Assembly (NCBI GenBank): GCA_945861845.1
Contig: CAMAWS010000020.1
Coordinates: forward strand, 1 to 14,544
From: Candidatus Sulfopaludibacter sp. SbA3
GTDB taxonomy: Bacteria; Acidobacteriota; Terriglobia; 20CM-2-55-15
Reading direction: 5' to 3'
Length of the DNA: 14,544 nucleotides
This document shows positions 6,121 to 13,172 of the stretch, in pieces. Made by a program: the position numbers and the translations under genes. Position 1 is the stretch's first letter; every line of letters begins with the position of its first letter. The notes beneath the pieces were generated by a model. The model did not search any database and was not told the origin of the DNA. It saw only the letters and a program-made list of their open reading frames with translations.

Positions 6121-7203
6121 ATGAGATACCTCGGCCGGGCGATATGGCTGGTCGCTGCCCTGATGTTTGCGCGGCCGGCGGTTGCCCATCCCGTGCCATT
6201 CAGTTTCCTGGACCTTCAACTTCGACCCGGCATGGTCGAAATATCCCTTGTCGCCCACATTTTCGACATCGCCCACGACATCGGCCTCGCGCCGATTGAG
6301 CGATTGCTCGAGCCTGCCGTGGCCGCCCAACGCTCGGAGGCGATTCGCACGCTGCTGGCTTCACGTCTGGAAATCGCCGCGGACGGCCGTGTACTGGCAG
6401 GCGGCTGGTCGGTGCCCGAGATCCTGAAAGACCGGCAGTCCCTTCGCTTCACCGTTCGGTATCCGGTGGACGCCATGCCCGGCATGGTTACAGTGAACAC
6501 GGTCATGTTCCCTTACGATCCCGTGCACCAGACCTTCGTCAACGTGTACGAGAACGACGAGCTCACATCCCAGGTGATTCTCGATGCCAACCACGCCTCG
6601 ACGGAATATTTTGCCGGAACGCGCCAGGGTGTGTTGGCGGTGGTGCGCCGGTTCGTGCCGTCGGGCATTCAACACATACTGATCGGTCCCGATCATTTGC
6701 TGTTTCTTGTCGGGCTGCTGCTGCTCGGCGGCACTGTCCGCAGGCTTCTGCTCGTTGTAACTTCATTCACAATTGCGCACAGCATCACGCTTTCGCTGGC
6801 GGCGCTCAACGTACTGAACCCGCCGGCAAATATCATCGAGCCGGCGATCGCGCTGAGCATCGTTTATGTCGGGGCCGATAATCTTCTCGCCCAGGGCGGG
6901 CGCGACATGCGGGCATGGATCGCCCTGTTTTTCGGGTTCATACACGGATTTGGATTCGCCAACGTTTTGCGCGAAATGAACCTGCCGACGCAGGCGCTGG
7001 GCTGGTCCTTGTTTTCGTTCAACCTGGGCGTGGAAATCGGACAACTGCTTGTAGTGGTGGCAGTCGCCTCGGCGCTTGCGGCGTTGAGATCGCGCAACGA
7101 AAAGGCGTGGAGCCGGCTAGCGTTTGCCGGATCGATCGTGGTGATTGCAGCCGGCACATTCTGGTTTTTTCAGCGGGTGTTCTTCCCGGCAGGTCTCTCG
7201 TAA
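6121..7203 (+). CDS. HupE/UreJ family metal permease (HupE_UreJ_2 type)
   Basis: This is a 360-residue membrane protein. Residues 1-22 are a signal peptide (cut after AVA), followed by an extracytoplasmic domain of about 150 residues that starts HPVPFSF. The C-terminal half has about six membrane helices carrying family motifs: GIQHILIGPDHLLFLVGLLL (about 182-201), FTIAHSITLSLAAL (216-229), EPAIALSIVYVGADNL (240-255), FFGFIHGFGFANVL (270-283) and FNLGVEIGQL (300-309). Conserved His185, Asp191, His192, His220, His275 and Glu305 fit metal passage. HupE/UreJ proteins are linked to nickel or cobalt uptake, but this subgroup is often found without hydrogenase or urease genes, and none is present here. 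It is divergent from the cytochrome c and cupredoxin genes, so copper handling is a possible alternative. It converges with the nucleotidyltransferase gene with a 9-bp gap. Confidence 0.9.
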   Translation: MRYLGRAIWLVAALMFARPAVAHPVPFSFLDLQLRPGMVEISLVAHIFDIAHDIGLAPIERLLEPAVAAQRSEAIRTLLASRLEIAADGRVLAGGWSVPEILKDRQSLRFTVRYPVDAMPGMVTVNTVMFPYDPVHQTFVNVYENDELTSQVILDANHASTEYFAGTRQGVLAVVRRFVPSGIQHILIGPDHLLFLVGLLLLGGTVRRLLLVVTSFTIAHSITLSLAALNVLNPPANIIEPAIALSIVYVGADNLLAQGGRDMRAWIALFFGFIHGFGFANVLREMNLPTQALGWSLFSFNLGVEIGQLLVVVAVASALAALRSRNEKAWSRLAFAGSIVVIAAGTFWFFQRVFFPAGLS

Positions 7204-7212
7204 TACGGTTGA

Positions 7213-8022
7213 TTATCGGATCCGGGGCCAGGCTCCGTGGAGAGATCCTTCGTGAAAACGGAGAGAATTTGTATCCAGCGCCACCGCCAATTCCTGAAGT
7301 CCGCCCGTGAAGAGACTGCCTTCCAGTCCGACAACACATTTTCCGGTTTCGGCGGGAGGCAACAGCGCGACAAGAGCGCGGGCTTCGTCAAGCATGCCAT
7401 GCCAGGCGCGCGAGAGGCCCGCGGCATCGGGTGGCGCTCCTGAAAACGACAGAGAGGCAATCTCCGAAGCGGAGTAACGGGCCGAGCGGCCCGCCTGCTC
7501 CAGAATTGCTGCGGGACTGAAGCCCGGATCCTTCCCGCTTGCAGCCCACGCAAGATATCCCAGCCTCTGTATGCTCGTGTGGCATTGGATCGTATCCACC
7601 CAGTCCCTCGCCTCGAGACGGCCGACGAGCGCCAGCACTTTGTTCGTCGCCAGGTCAAAAGGGTGTAGCACGAGACCGAAATCCTCGTGCTCGATCAGCG
7701 GAAAAAATCGGAAAGCGCTGTCGAGCGCCCATTGGAGCACGACGCTTTCCCCTGATATCAAGACCGATGCTTCAACAAACGTTTCACGCTCGCGCAACAA
7801 ATGAATTGTGAAGCCAGCCTTCACGAGACTGTCTCGGTCCGCCTTCCAGCCAGCTTGCACAGACTCGTGAGCGTCGTGAAAAATATCGATGTCTCTTGAG
7901 ATGCGGGATGAAGCCGTCAGAGTATTAAGGGCGACACCACCCGCGACGTAGCTCACACCGCTTCGGATACGGTGGCTGGCGATTAGACGGCAGACGGTGC
8001 GCTGGAATTCCGTGAGAGCCAT
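7213..8022 (-). CDS. AbiEii/MenT-like nucleotidyltransferase, candidate toxin
   Basis: The 269-residue protein has the nucleotidyltransferase signature: YVAGGVALN (Gly28-Gly29), then SRDIDIF with Asp44 and Asp46 as likely metal-binding residues. Further on is LATNKVLALVGRLEARDWVD (about 124-143), whose Asn-Lys and Arg-Asp-x-x-Asp residues match the second half of the AbiEii active site. These proteins transfer nucleotides; AbiEii and MenT act as toxins on GTP- or tRNA-related targets in type IV or II systems. The last 100 residues are helical and variable. No signal peptide is present, so it is cytoplasmic. Its start lies inside the small gene immediately upstream, a 40-bp overlap that suggests translational coupling. 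The usual AbiEi winged-helix antitoxin is absent. A housekeeping or degraded role cannot be excluded. Confidence 0.82.
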   Translation of the reverse strand: MALTEFQRTVCRLIASHRIRSGVSYVAGGVALNTLTASSRISRDIDIFHDAHESVQAGWKADRDSLVKAGFTIHLLRERETFVEASVLISGESVVLQWALDSAFRFFPLIEHEDFGLVLHPFDLATNKVLALVGRLEARDWVDTIQCHTSIQRLGYLAWAASGKDPGFSPAAILEQAGRSARYSASEIASLSFSGAPPDAAGLSRAWHGMLDEARALVALLPPAETGKCVVGLEGSLFTGGLQELAVALDTNSLRFHEGSLHGAWPRIR

Positions 8023-8207
8023 TGTCTAAGTTCCGCCGCCTTGCGGAAGGCCTCGACATCGCCATGCCGTTCAATCTGTTCCAGGACGCGTCGTGCCTCG
8101 TCGGGAGTCTGCGGATAATAATCCTCGCGAAGAAACCACAGGCAGGTTGCCCGGTATTCATCCACGAGGGCGCAGACATTCTGTATTACGGCCGCTTCAA
8201 TACTCAT
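7983..8207 (-). CDS. Small protein overlapping the nucleotidyltransferase, candidate antitoxin
   Basis: This is a 74-residue, mostly helical protein with the core CLWFLREDYYP (about residues 22-32), then an Arg/Glu-rich helix ending HGDVEAFRKAAELRQWLS. It has no winged-helix or other DNA-binding motif that I recognise, and no signal peptide. The ATG at 8207 has GGAG close upstream; an in-frame GTG at 8225 would add six residues. Its last 40 bases overlap the start of the nucleotidyltransferase gene in another frame. I recall similar FLREDYYP-type proteins encoded beside AbiEii-like nucleotidyltransferases, usually labelled hypothetical. Antitoxin or accessory function is inferred from position only. 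Confidence 0.68.
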   Translation of the reverse strand: MSIEAAVIQNVCALVDEYRATCLWFLREDYYPQTPDEARRVLEQIERHGDVEAFRKAAELRQWLSRNSSAPSAV

Positions 8208-8286
8208 CGCTCCAGCGATTATCACACACTTGTCTCAAGGCGGCTCTCCCAAGCACGGCGGCCGCTCTCCTGACCGGATTTCGCTG

Positions 8287-9120
8287 TCAGTGCGTCATCG
8301 CGTAGATCATGAAATTGAGGCCGGCGCGGTAGGCGTAGCCAGAGTAGATCTCCGGGTAGCACTTCAGATCCATGTATTCCCAGGCGTCCCCCAGGTCCGA
8401 GTTGTAGGTTACCACCACCATGAGCCGGCCCTCGTCGTCTGGGATTCCATAAATCGCCGGCATCGTGTCGTCGCGCGACTCCCAGGTTGGCCCGCCGAAG
8501 CAGCCGTTGCCCCTGTTGGGAATCTGCATCACGGTTTCGACATCGAAAAAAGTGTGAAAAATCGGATGGGTCAGAGGCAGGCGCTCGAGCGGCCGGTCGG
8601 GAAACACTTTTCTCATTTGCGCCTCGAAGTTCCCCCTCTGCCGTAGTCCCCAGAAGTCGTCCACGTGCATGAAGCCGCCCCGCAGAAGATATTCGCGAAG
8701 CCGGGCTGCCTCCCTGTCGCTGAGCCCCATTCCGCCGACTTCGACGGCATAGACATACGGGAACCGAAAGAGATCGTCGTCCATTATCGCAACGACGTTC
8801 GGGTCCTCGTGCACGCGGATACCGGTCAACCGGTGAACGGCGCCCATGAACTTGCAGTCGCCGCCCGGATAATCGGTAGCCCAACCCCAGCCCTGGCGCG
8901 GAAAGAAATTGCCGCCGCCGAATTCCGGACAGGTGAATTGAAAGTCCGGTTTCGGCATTGTGTAGCGAGGCCGCAACTGGGGGTTCTCCGAATATACAAG
9001 GCGCGTGAAGTAGAACTCGGGAGGATCGGCTCCGGGATCGGCCGCAAATACTTCGTACAGTGAAACGAGCAGAACTGCCGGAACGAGAACGAGCAGCAGC
9101 AGAAGGGCCATCTTCTTCAT
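8287..9120 (-). CDS. Secreted stand-alone DUF4159 protein
   Basis: The 277-residue protein starts with a strong signal peptide (residues 1-26, ending VFA). The rest is a DUF4159 domain. Its markers are FYFTRLVYSE, WATDYPGGDCKF (about 80-91), VHRLTGIRV, DDDLFRFPYVYAVE, LSDREAARLREYLLRGGFMHVDDFWG (about 133-158), THPIFHTFF and a C-terminal GLNFMIYAMTH. In many bacteria DUF4159 is the C-terminal part of larger membrane proteins near von Willebrand factor A-type gene clusters and is thought to have a class I glutamine-amidotransferase-like fold without known activity. Here it is alone and exported, with no such cluster nearby. Codon four is a second ATG, and ribosome binding signals are weak. It is divergent from the Hsp70-like gene and 79 bp upstream of the toxin-antitoxin-like pair on the same strand. 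Confidence 0.86.
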   Translation of the reverse strand: MKKMALLLLLVLVPAVLLVSLYEVFAADPGADPPEFYFTRLVYSENPQLRPRYTMPKPDFQFTCPEFGGGNFFPRQGWGWATDYPGGDCKFMGAVHRLTGIRVHEDPNVVAIMDDDLFRFPYVYAVEVGGMGLSDREAARLREYLLRGGFMHVDDFWGLRQRGNFEAQMRKVFPDRPLERLPLTHPIFHTFFDVETVMQIPNRGNGCFGGPTWESRDDTMPAIYGIPDDEGRLMVVVTYNSDLGDAWEYMDLKCYPEIYSGYAYRAGLNFMIYAMTH

Positions 9121-9182
9121 GAATTATCTCTGTTTCAACCGGTGCGCCATTCTACTGAATCGAATAGGAACTTGCACTAGTC

Positions 9183-9188
9183 TATGCT
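9183..9188 (+). promoter_or_regulatory. Possible -10 element of the Hsp70-like gene
   Basis: TATGCT, a TANNNT-type hexamer, ends eight bases before the ATG at 9197 in the short divergent gap. No clear -35 is seen and the only purine-rich stretch (AGG) almost touches the start codon. A leaderless transcript is possible. Confidence 0.25.
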
Positions 9189-9196
9189 GTCAGGTG

Positions 9197-10462
9197 ATGC
9201 GCAAAGGTATTGGACTCGACTTCGGAACTACGAACAGCTCAATCGCGATTGCGTATGAGAATCGAACTTCCGAAACCGTGCTCTTTGGATCGAGCGGCGG
9301 CGGCACGGAAACCTATCGATCCGTCCTCTACTTTGAACCGAAAGTACCCGCATCCACCGGCCCGGTCGCCATCGAGCGCTATCTCGCCGCCGATGAGAAG
9401 GGCCGGCTCATACAGTCGCTGAAATCGTTTCTCGCCAGCCGCCTGTTCACCGGCACAAATGTCTTCGGACGCCAGTACACGATCGGAGACCTGATCACGA
9501 TCATCCTGCGAGACCTGCGGGCCCAGGCCGAAGCGCAGCTTGGCTCATTCGACGGGCCTGTCGTGGTGGGAAGGCCAATCCGGTATTCGAATGCCACTGA
9601 TGAGGCCGATAACACGTTCGCGATCGAGAGGCTCAAGTGGGCGTTGAACAAGGCAGGCATTGGGCCGGTTGTGTTCGAGTATGAACCCGTGGCGGCCGCG
9701 TACTTCTACGAAAGCACACTCGACCACGACGAGCTCATCATGATCGGGGACTTCGGCGGAGGCACCAGCGACTTTTCCCTGCTCCACGTCGGACCCGGCG
9801 CACGCAAGCGCCGCGCCTCGGGCGAAGGGATCCTCGGCACGGAAGGCGTTGCGCTCGCCGGTGACGCGTTCGATGCGCGGATCGTTCGCAACCTGGTCTC
9901 TCCAGAGTTAGGACGCGGATCGGATTATCGATCCATCGATAAGGTTCTTCCCATGCCGGCGTGGGTGTATTCCGACCTGGAACGCTGGCATTACCTCTCA
10001 TTCCTGAAATCGAGTGAAACCATCCAGATGCTGCGCAGCATTCAGATCCACTCGCTCGAGCCACGGAAGATTGCGGCGCTCCTTCATCTGATTCAGAGCG
10101 ACCTTGGGTTTAATCTTCACCAGGCTGTCCAGGCATCCAAATCCGGGCTGTCTTCGGAGACGGCAGCGCGATTTTGTTTCCAGGATGGTGACGTCCAAAT
10201 TGACCGGAACATCCAGCGCACCCAGTTTGAAAAATGGATTGCAGAAGAGCTGCAGAAAATCCGCGATTGCGTCGATCGACTGCTGGCAAAGACCGGAATC
10301 GAAGGATCTAAAGTGGATCGCGTTTTCCTGACGGGAGGCTCATCTCTTGTTCCCGTGGTACGCCGAATTTTCGAGGAACGCTTTGGAGTGGCGAAGATTT
10401 CCAGCGGGAGCGAATTCACATCCGTTGCAAAGGGCCTCGCTTTGCGCGCGCTGGAACTGTAG
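9197..10462 (+). CDS. Short Hsp70-like ATPase (YegD type)
   Basis: From the ATG at 9197 the protein has 421 residues. The frame opens at 9119, but the first 26 residues are Cys-rich and unlike the family, whereas GIGLDFGTTNSS (from residue 4) is the usual N-terminus. Actin/Hsp70 nucleotide motifs are complete: phosphate-1 DFGTTNS (8-14), connect-1 YEPVAAAYF (162-170), phosphate-2 GDFGGGTSD (184-192) and adenosine motif FLTGGSSLVP (377-386). The chain ends at residue 421 (LALRALEL), so the peptide-binding domain and lid of DnaK are missing, as in YegD-like proteins. It likely binds and hydrolyses ATP; clients and role are unknown. A small coiled-coil gene and a PP2C phosphatase gene follow on the same strand. 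Function as a switch rather than a general chaperone is inference. Confidence 0.88.
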   Translation: MRKGIGLDFGTTNSSIAIAYENRTSETVLFGSSGGGTETYRSVLYFEPKVPASTGPVAIERYLAADEKGRLIQSLKSFLASRLFTGTNVFGRQYTIGDLITIILRDLRAQAEAQLGSFDGPVVVGRPIRYSNATDEADNTFAIERLKWALNKAGIGPVVFEYEPVAAAYFYESTLDHDELIMIGDFGGGTSDFSLLHVGPGARKRRASGEGILGTEGVALAGDAFDARIVRNLVSPELGRGSDYRSIDKVLPMPAWVYSDLERWHYLSFLKSSETIQMLRSIQIHSLEPRKIAALLHLIQSDLGFNLHQAVQASKSGLSSETAARFCFQDGDVQIDRNIQRTQFEKWIAEELQKIRDCVDRLLAKTGIEGSKVDRVFLTGGSSLVPVVRRIFEERFGVAKISSGSEFTSVAKGLALRALEL

Positions 10463-10485
10463 ACAGAACGGGAGGGCTTCCTTCA

Positions 10486-10520
10486 CAAAGGACATCGCGA
10501 TATATTGTCTTTGTCCTTTG
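10486..10520 (+). terminator. Weak stem-loop after the Hsp70-like gene
   Basis: CAAAGGAC (10486-10493) and GTCCTTTG (10513-10520) are perfect 8-bp arms around a 19-base loop that contains the palindrome ATCGCGAT. A competing fold pairs ACAAAG with CTTTGT. It lies 24 bp after the stop codon. There is no T tract, so termination is uncertain. Confidence 0.3.
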
Positions 10521-10541
10521 CGTTATCCCCTGAGAGGAAGC

Positions 10542-10856
10542 ATGACACCGGAAGAATTCAATCGAACCTTGGACTTCATCGCCGCAAGTCAAGCACGTCT
10601 GGCAGCAAATCAGGAACAGGATCGTCAGGACCGTATCGAATTTCAAACATGGTCCAAAGGTGTTACGGCTCACGTCGTTCGATTGCAGGAAACGCAGTCT
10701 CAATTACTCGGTTATCAGTCGGAACGAATGGATCGGCTCGAAGAGTTTTACCGGGATGCCTTAAGGGAAATTAGAGATTTTCGAAAACAGGCGCTGCATC
10801 TTCTACATCTTATTCTCGATAGGTTGCCGCCCGGACCGATGCAAGACCCCAATTGA
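10542..10856 (+). CDS. Small coiled-coil protein, function unknown
   Basis: The 104-residue protein starts at the ATG at 10542, with AGAGGA centred about eight bases upstream; the longer frame from 10347 overlaps the Hsp70-like gene and is not credible. The product is almost wholly helical and charged: MTPEEFNRTLDFIAASQARL, a Gln/Asp/Arg-rich stretch (about 24-33), then heptad-like leucines through SQLLGYQSERMDRLEEFYRD (about 54-73) and LLHLILDRL near the end. This predicts a coiled coil and oligomerisation. No membrane segment or enzyme motif is seen. It lies between the Hsp70-like ATPase and the PP2C phosphatase, with gaps of 79 and 90 bp, so it may share their job. I do not recognise a named family. 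Confidence 0.72.
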   Translation: MTPEEFNRTLDFIAASQARLAANQEQDRQDRIEFQTWSKGVTAHVVRLQETQSQLLGYQSERMDRLEEFYRDALREIRDFRKQALHLLHLILDRLPPGPMQDPN

Positions 10857-10946
10857 GCTTTGAGAGGTCCGGGGCCGCCATCTTGATTCTGTAATCTCTT
10901 TTTTAACATCACGGCAATTCGGGGTGCGTCCCCCAGACCATTAAAT

Positions 10947-11852
10947 ATGAACATGACGGACCCATTGGCTCTCTTGACTGGCGAGTTGAAGAACTTCCAG
11001 GAGATTGCAAAACACATCAAGCCCCTGCCCGGTGAAATACCGGCGCTGGAGGGCATCGATGTTTTCGGGGAAACCATACCCTTAAACGGTTTTGCGGGTG
11101 GCGACCACATCATTTATGTCGACTTCAAGAAGCGGTATGACCTGCAGGCAAGGATCAAGCAGGGCCAACTGGCTGGACGGCCGGAGGTCGTGGCAAACCT
11201 CGAACGATGCCGTACGCGGGCCGGAATTGCCCTGCTGGATGTATCGGGTCACCAGATTACGGACGCCATGATGGCGGCCATGCTTCACCAGGCATTCCTG
11301 CTCGGCGCATTGTACGAGCTGGATATGTTCGGGCACATCACGAGGCGGCTGTTTGAGAATCTCAACTCGCGTCTTTACCAGTCATCGAGCCGGGACAAAT
11401 TCACCACGATGATCTATGGCGAAATTGCCCAGGACACAACTTTCCGGTTTCTTTCTGCCGCGCATCCGCCTCCGGTTGTTTTCTCCAATCAGCACGATCG
11501 GTTCATGGAGGTCAGCGAGGACCTCTGTACTTCGTTTCCGCCAATCGGCACATTGCCTTCAAATGATGTGATCGACCGGAACAGAACGCAGAGCGTCCTG
11601 GGCTTCAAGGATAAATACAAATTGAACGAATGGCGTCTCATGGGCAAGGGCGACATCCTGCTGCTCTACACCGACGGACTGCTCGAGCACGCGCGAGGCT
11701 CCGAATCGTACTTTCCGCAACGGCTCGAGGGGATAATTCGTGATGCCAAGCGTCTCGGAGCACGGGAGATTGTCCAGGCTATCAAGACAGATGTACTGGG
11801 CTTTGCCGCGCCGGCGGACGATATCAGCGTGGTGGTTATCAAACGGTCCTGA
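10947..11852 (+). CDS. SpoIIE/RsbU-type PP2C serine/threonine phosphatase
   Basis: This 301-residue protein is a SpoIIE-class PP2C phosphatase. Motifs in order: LPGEIPALEGIDVFG (about 27-41), GGDHIIYVDF with metal ligands Asp53 and probably Asp59, ALLDVSGHQITDAMMAAML (95-113, Asp98), FRFLSAAHPPPVVFS (167-180), ILLLYTDGLLEHA (237-249, Asp243) and PADDISVVVIK (289-299, Asp291/Asp292). All key acidic residues are present, so it should be active. These enzymes dephosphorylate anti-sigma-factor antagonists in partner-switching pathways. It lacks the usual sensory (GAF, PAS, response regulator) N-terminal domain, and no STAS or HATPase partner is in the window. The start lacks a good ribosome site and GGGG/CCCC arms (10921-10933) sit just upstream. 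It may respond through neighbouring proteins, which is inference. Confidence 0.9.
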   Translation: MNMTDPLALLTGELKNFQEIAKHIKPLPGEIPALEGIDVFGETIPLNGFAGGDHIIYVDFKKRYDLQARIKQGQLAGRPEVVANLERCRTRAGIALLDVSGHQITDAMMAAMLHQAFLLGALYELDMFGHITRRLFENLNSRLYQSSSRDKFTTMIYGEIAQDTTFRFLSAAHPPPVVFSNQHDRFMEVSEDLCTSFPPIGTLPSNDVIDRNRTQSVLGFKDKYKLNEWRLMGKGDILLLYTDGLLEHARGSESYFPQRLEGIIRDAKRLGAREIVQAIKTDVLGFAAPADDISVVVIKRS

Positions 11853-11887
11853 CAGGTCTTAATAATTTTCCGGGAATAAAAACAAAC

Positions 11888-12979
11888 ATGTCTTCACAAA
11901 CTATTAATTTCACACGGGGCGTTCCAGCGGATGAATCATTTCCACTAACAGAGATCATGGAGGCCGCAACCTCCATCCTGAAAGAAAACGGCACGGCGAT
12001 CATGCAATACGGCCCGGCACTGGGGTTTGCGCCCCTGCGCCAATGGATCGCACAATGGCAGGGAGTTCAGGCAGAACAGGTGCTGACCGGAAACGGCTCG
12101 CTGGAACTCATTGAGTTTTTATGCCGGCACATGTTGCGGCCGGGCGACGTCGTGTTCTGCGAGTCGCCGACATATGACCGCACCATTACCCTTCTTCGCC
12201 GGCATGGCGCCGAGGTGGTGGGTATTCCACTGGAATCGGATGGCCCGAATATAGAAGCACTGGAAAGCGCTCTCGCAAAGCGCGTCCCGAAATTCTTCTA
12301 TGTGATTCCGGACTTTCAAAATCCATCTGGCGCGACCTGCTCGGGGGAAAAGCGCAAACGCATTGTGGAACTGGCCGAGCGCTACAACTTCATGATTCTC
12401 GAAGACGCGCCTTACCGGCTGCTGCGCTATCGAGGCGCCGCCCAGCCCACGTTGTTTTCGCTCGCCCCGGCGCGTACGCTCCACATGAGTTCGTTTACCA
12501 AGCTCATTGCGCCAGGCGTGCGCATGGGATTCATGCTCGGAAACCCGGATATCCTCGCGAAGGTCGGGAAAGTAGCGGAGGACACTTACATTTCTCCCGG
12601 CTACCTTGCCCACGGCATCACATATGAATGGTGCCGACGCGGATTACTTCCGCCACAAATTGAGCGATTGAAGGCACTCTATGCGCCGCGTCTTGATGCT
12701 TGCCTGCGCGCGATCGACCAATACATGCCCGACGCCGAGACCACCCGTCCAGACGGCGGATTCTTTCTTTCCGTAACGCTGCCTCCGGGAACCCTGACCA
12801 GCGAGGTGAGAACCGAAGCGGCCCGCCGCAATCTAAATCTGTCGGACGGCCTGGCATTCTTTCCAAACGGCGGCGGTGAACGCTTCCTGCGCCTGCCGTA
12901 TTGCGCCCTGAGTCCGGCCCAAATTGAAGACGGAATCAACAGGCTGGCCGAAACAGTGAAAGCAGTCAGGGCAAAGTAG
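11888..12979 (+). CDS. PLP-dependent class I/II aminotransferase
   Basis: The 363-residue protein is a fold-type I aminotransferase. Visible landmarks: MQYGPALGFAPLRQWIA (about 39-55), LTGNGSLELIEF (66-77), PDFQNPSGAT with Asn145 (141-150), LEDAPYRLLRY with Asp173 and Tyr176, and SSFTKLIAPGVRMGF, where Lys205 should hold pyridoxal phosphate and Arg212 its phosphate. A late RFLRLPYC segment supplies the probable carboxylate-binding Arg. The pattern is closest to the LysN/2-aminoadipate and MocR-type branch, but there is no DNA-binding domain, so it is an enzyme. Its substrate cannot be read from sequence. It starts 35 bp after the phosphatase gene and is followed within 4 bp by a small helical protein. 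Link to the phosphatase may be only positional. Confidence 0.93.
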   Translation: MSSQTINFTRGVPADESFPLTEIMEAATSILKENGTAIMQYGPALGFAPLRQWIAQWQGVQAEQVLTGNGSLELIEFLCRHMLRPGDVVFCESPTYDRTITLLRRHGAEVVGIPLESDGPNIEALESALAKRVPKFFYVIPDFQNPSGATCSGEKRKRIVELAERYNFMILEDAPYRLLRYRGAAQPTLFSLAPARTLHMSSFTKLIAPGVRMGFMLGNPDILAKVGKVAEDTYISPGYLAHGITYEWCRRGLLPPQIERLKALYAPRLDACLRAIDQYMPDAETTRPDGGFFLSVTLPPGTLTSEVRTEAARRNLNLSDGLAFFPNGGGERFLRLPYCALSPAQIEDGINRLAETVKAVRAK

Positions 12980-12983
12980 CGTT

Positions 12984-13172
12984 GTGACGGAAGAAGAGAG
13001 ATTGATGGCCCGCCTGCAGAAGTTATGGGCTGCCGCAACAAACAGTTGCGGCAGCGCCACGGCTCAAGTTATCGCGGAGATTCGGGAAATCGAAACCCGG
13101 CTCGAAGAATTGAAGAATTCAGCTCAATCCAGGGCCGATCTATTGCGGGAACAGCGCGGCTCCTCCGACTAA
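12984..13172 (+). CDS. Small helical protein, hypothetical
   Basis: A 62-residue frame starts with GTG at 12984, four bases after the aminotransferase stop. The product is predicted helical and coiled-coil-like: TEEERLMARLQKLWAA, then VIAEIREIETRLEELKN (about 28-44). There is no named family I recognise. Two points lower confidence: an 11-bp perfect hairpin (13029-13055) lies inside it, and its last 33 bases overlap the 3' end of the convergent DUF6152 gene. The heptad pattern and tight spacing favour a real gene coupled to the aminotransferase. Confidence 0.5.
   Translation: MTEEERLMARLQKLWAAATNSCGSATAQVIAEIREIETRLEELKNSAQSRADLLREQRGSSD
13029..13055. repeat. Perfect 11-bp inverted repeat
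   Basis: GCTGCCGCAAC (13029-13039) and GTTGCGGCAGC (13045-13055) are exact reverse complements with the 5-base loop AAACA. It lies 50 bp after the aminotransferase stop and inside the small open frame. It is GC-rich like a terminator stem but lacks a T run; it may be a terminator, a small palindromic element, or chance within a coding region. Confidence 0.7.

Noticed and set aside
6002..6199. N-terminal extension of the cytochrome c gene up to 6199
   Set aside because: It would overlap the divergent HupE gene and promoter region and bury the lipoprotein signal; AGGAGG at 6006-6011 supports the start at 6001.
8222..8884. 220-residue minus-strand frame within the DUF4159 gene
   Set aside because: Same strand but different frame from the DUF4159 product; composition is Arg/Gly-rich and featureless.
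9119..9196. N-terminal extension of the Hsp70-like protein
   Set aside because: The 26 extra residues are Cys-rich and unlike the family, and the frame's first ATG overlaps the start codon of the divergent DUF4159 gene.
10347..10541. N-terminal extension of the small coiled-coil protein
   Set aside because: It overlaps the Hsp70-like coding region out of frame; the ATG at 10542 has a suitable ribosome site.
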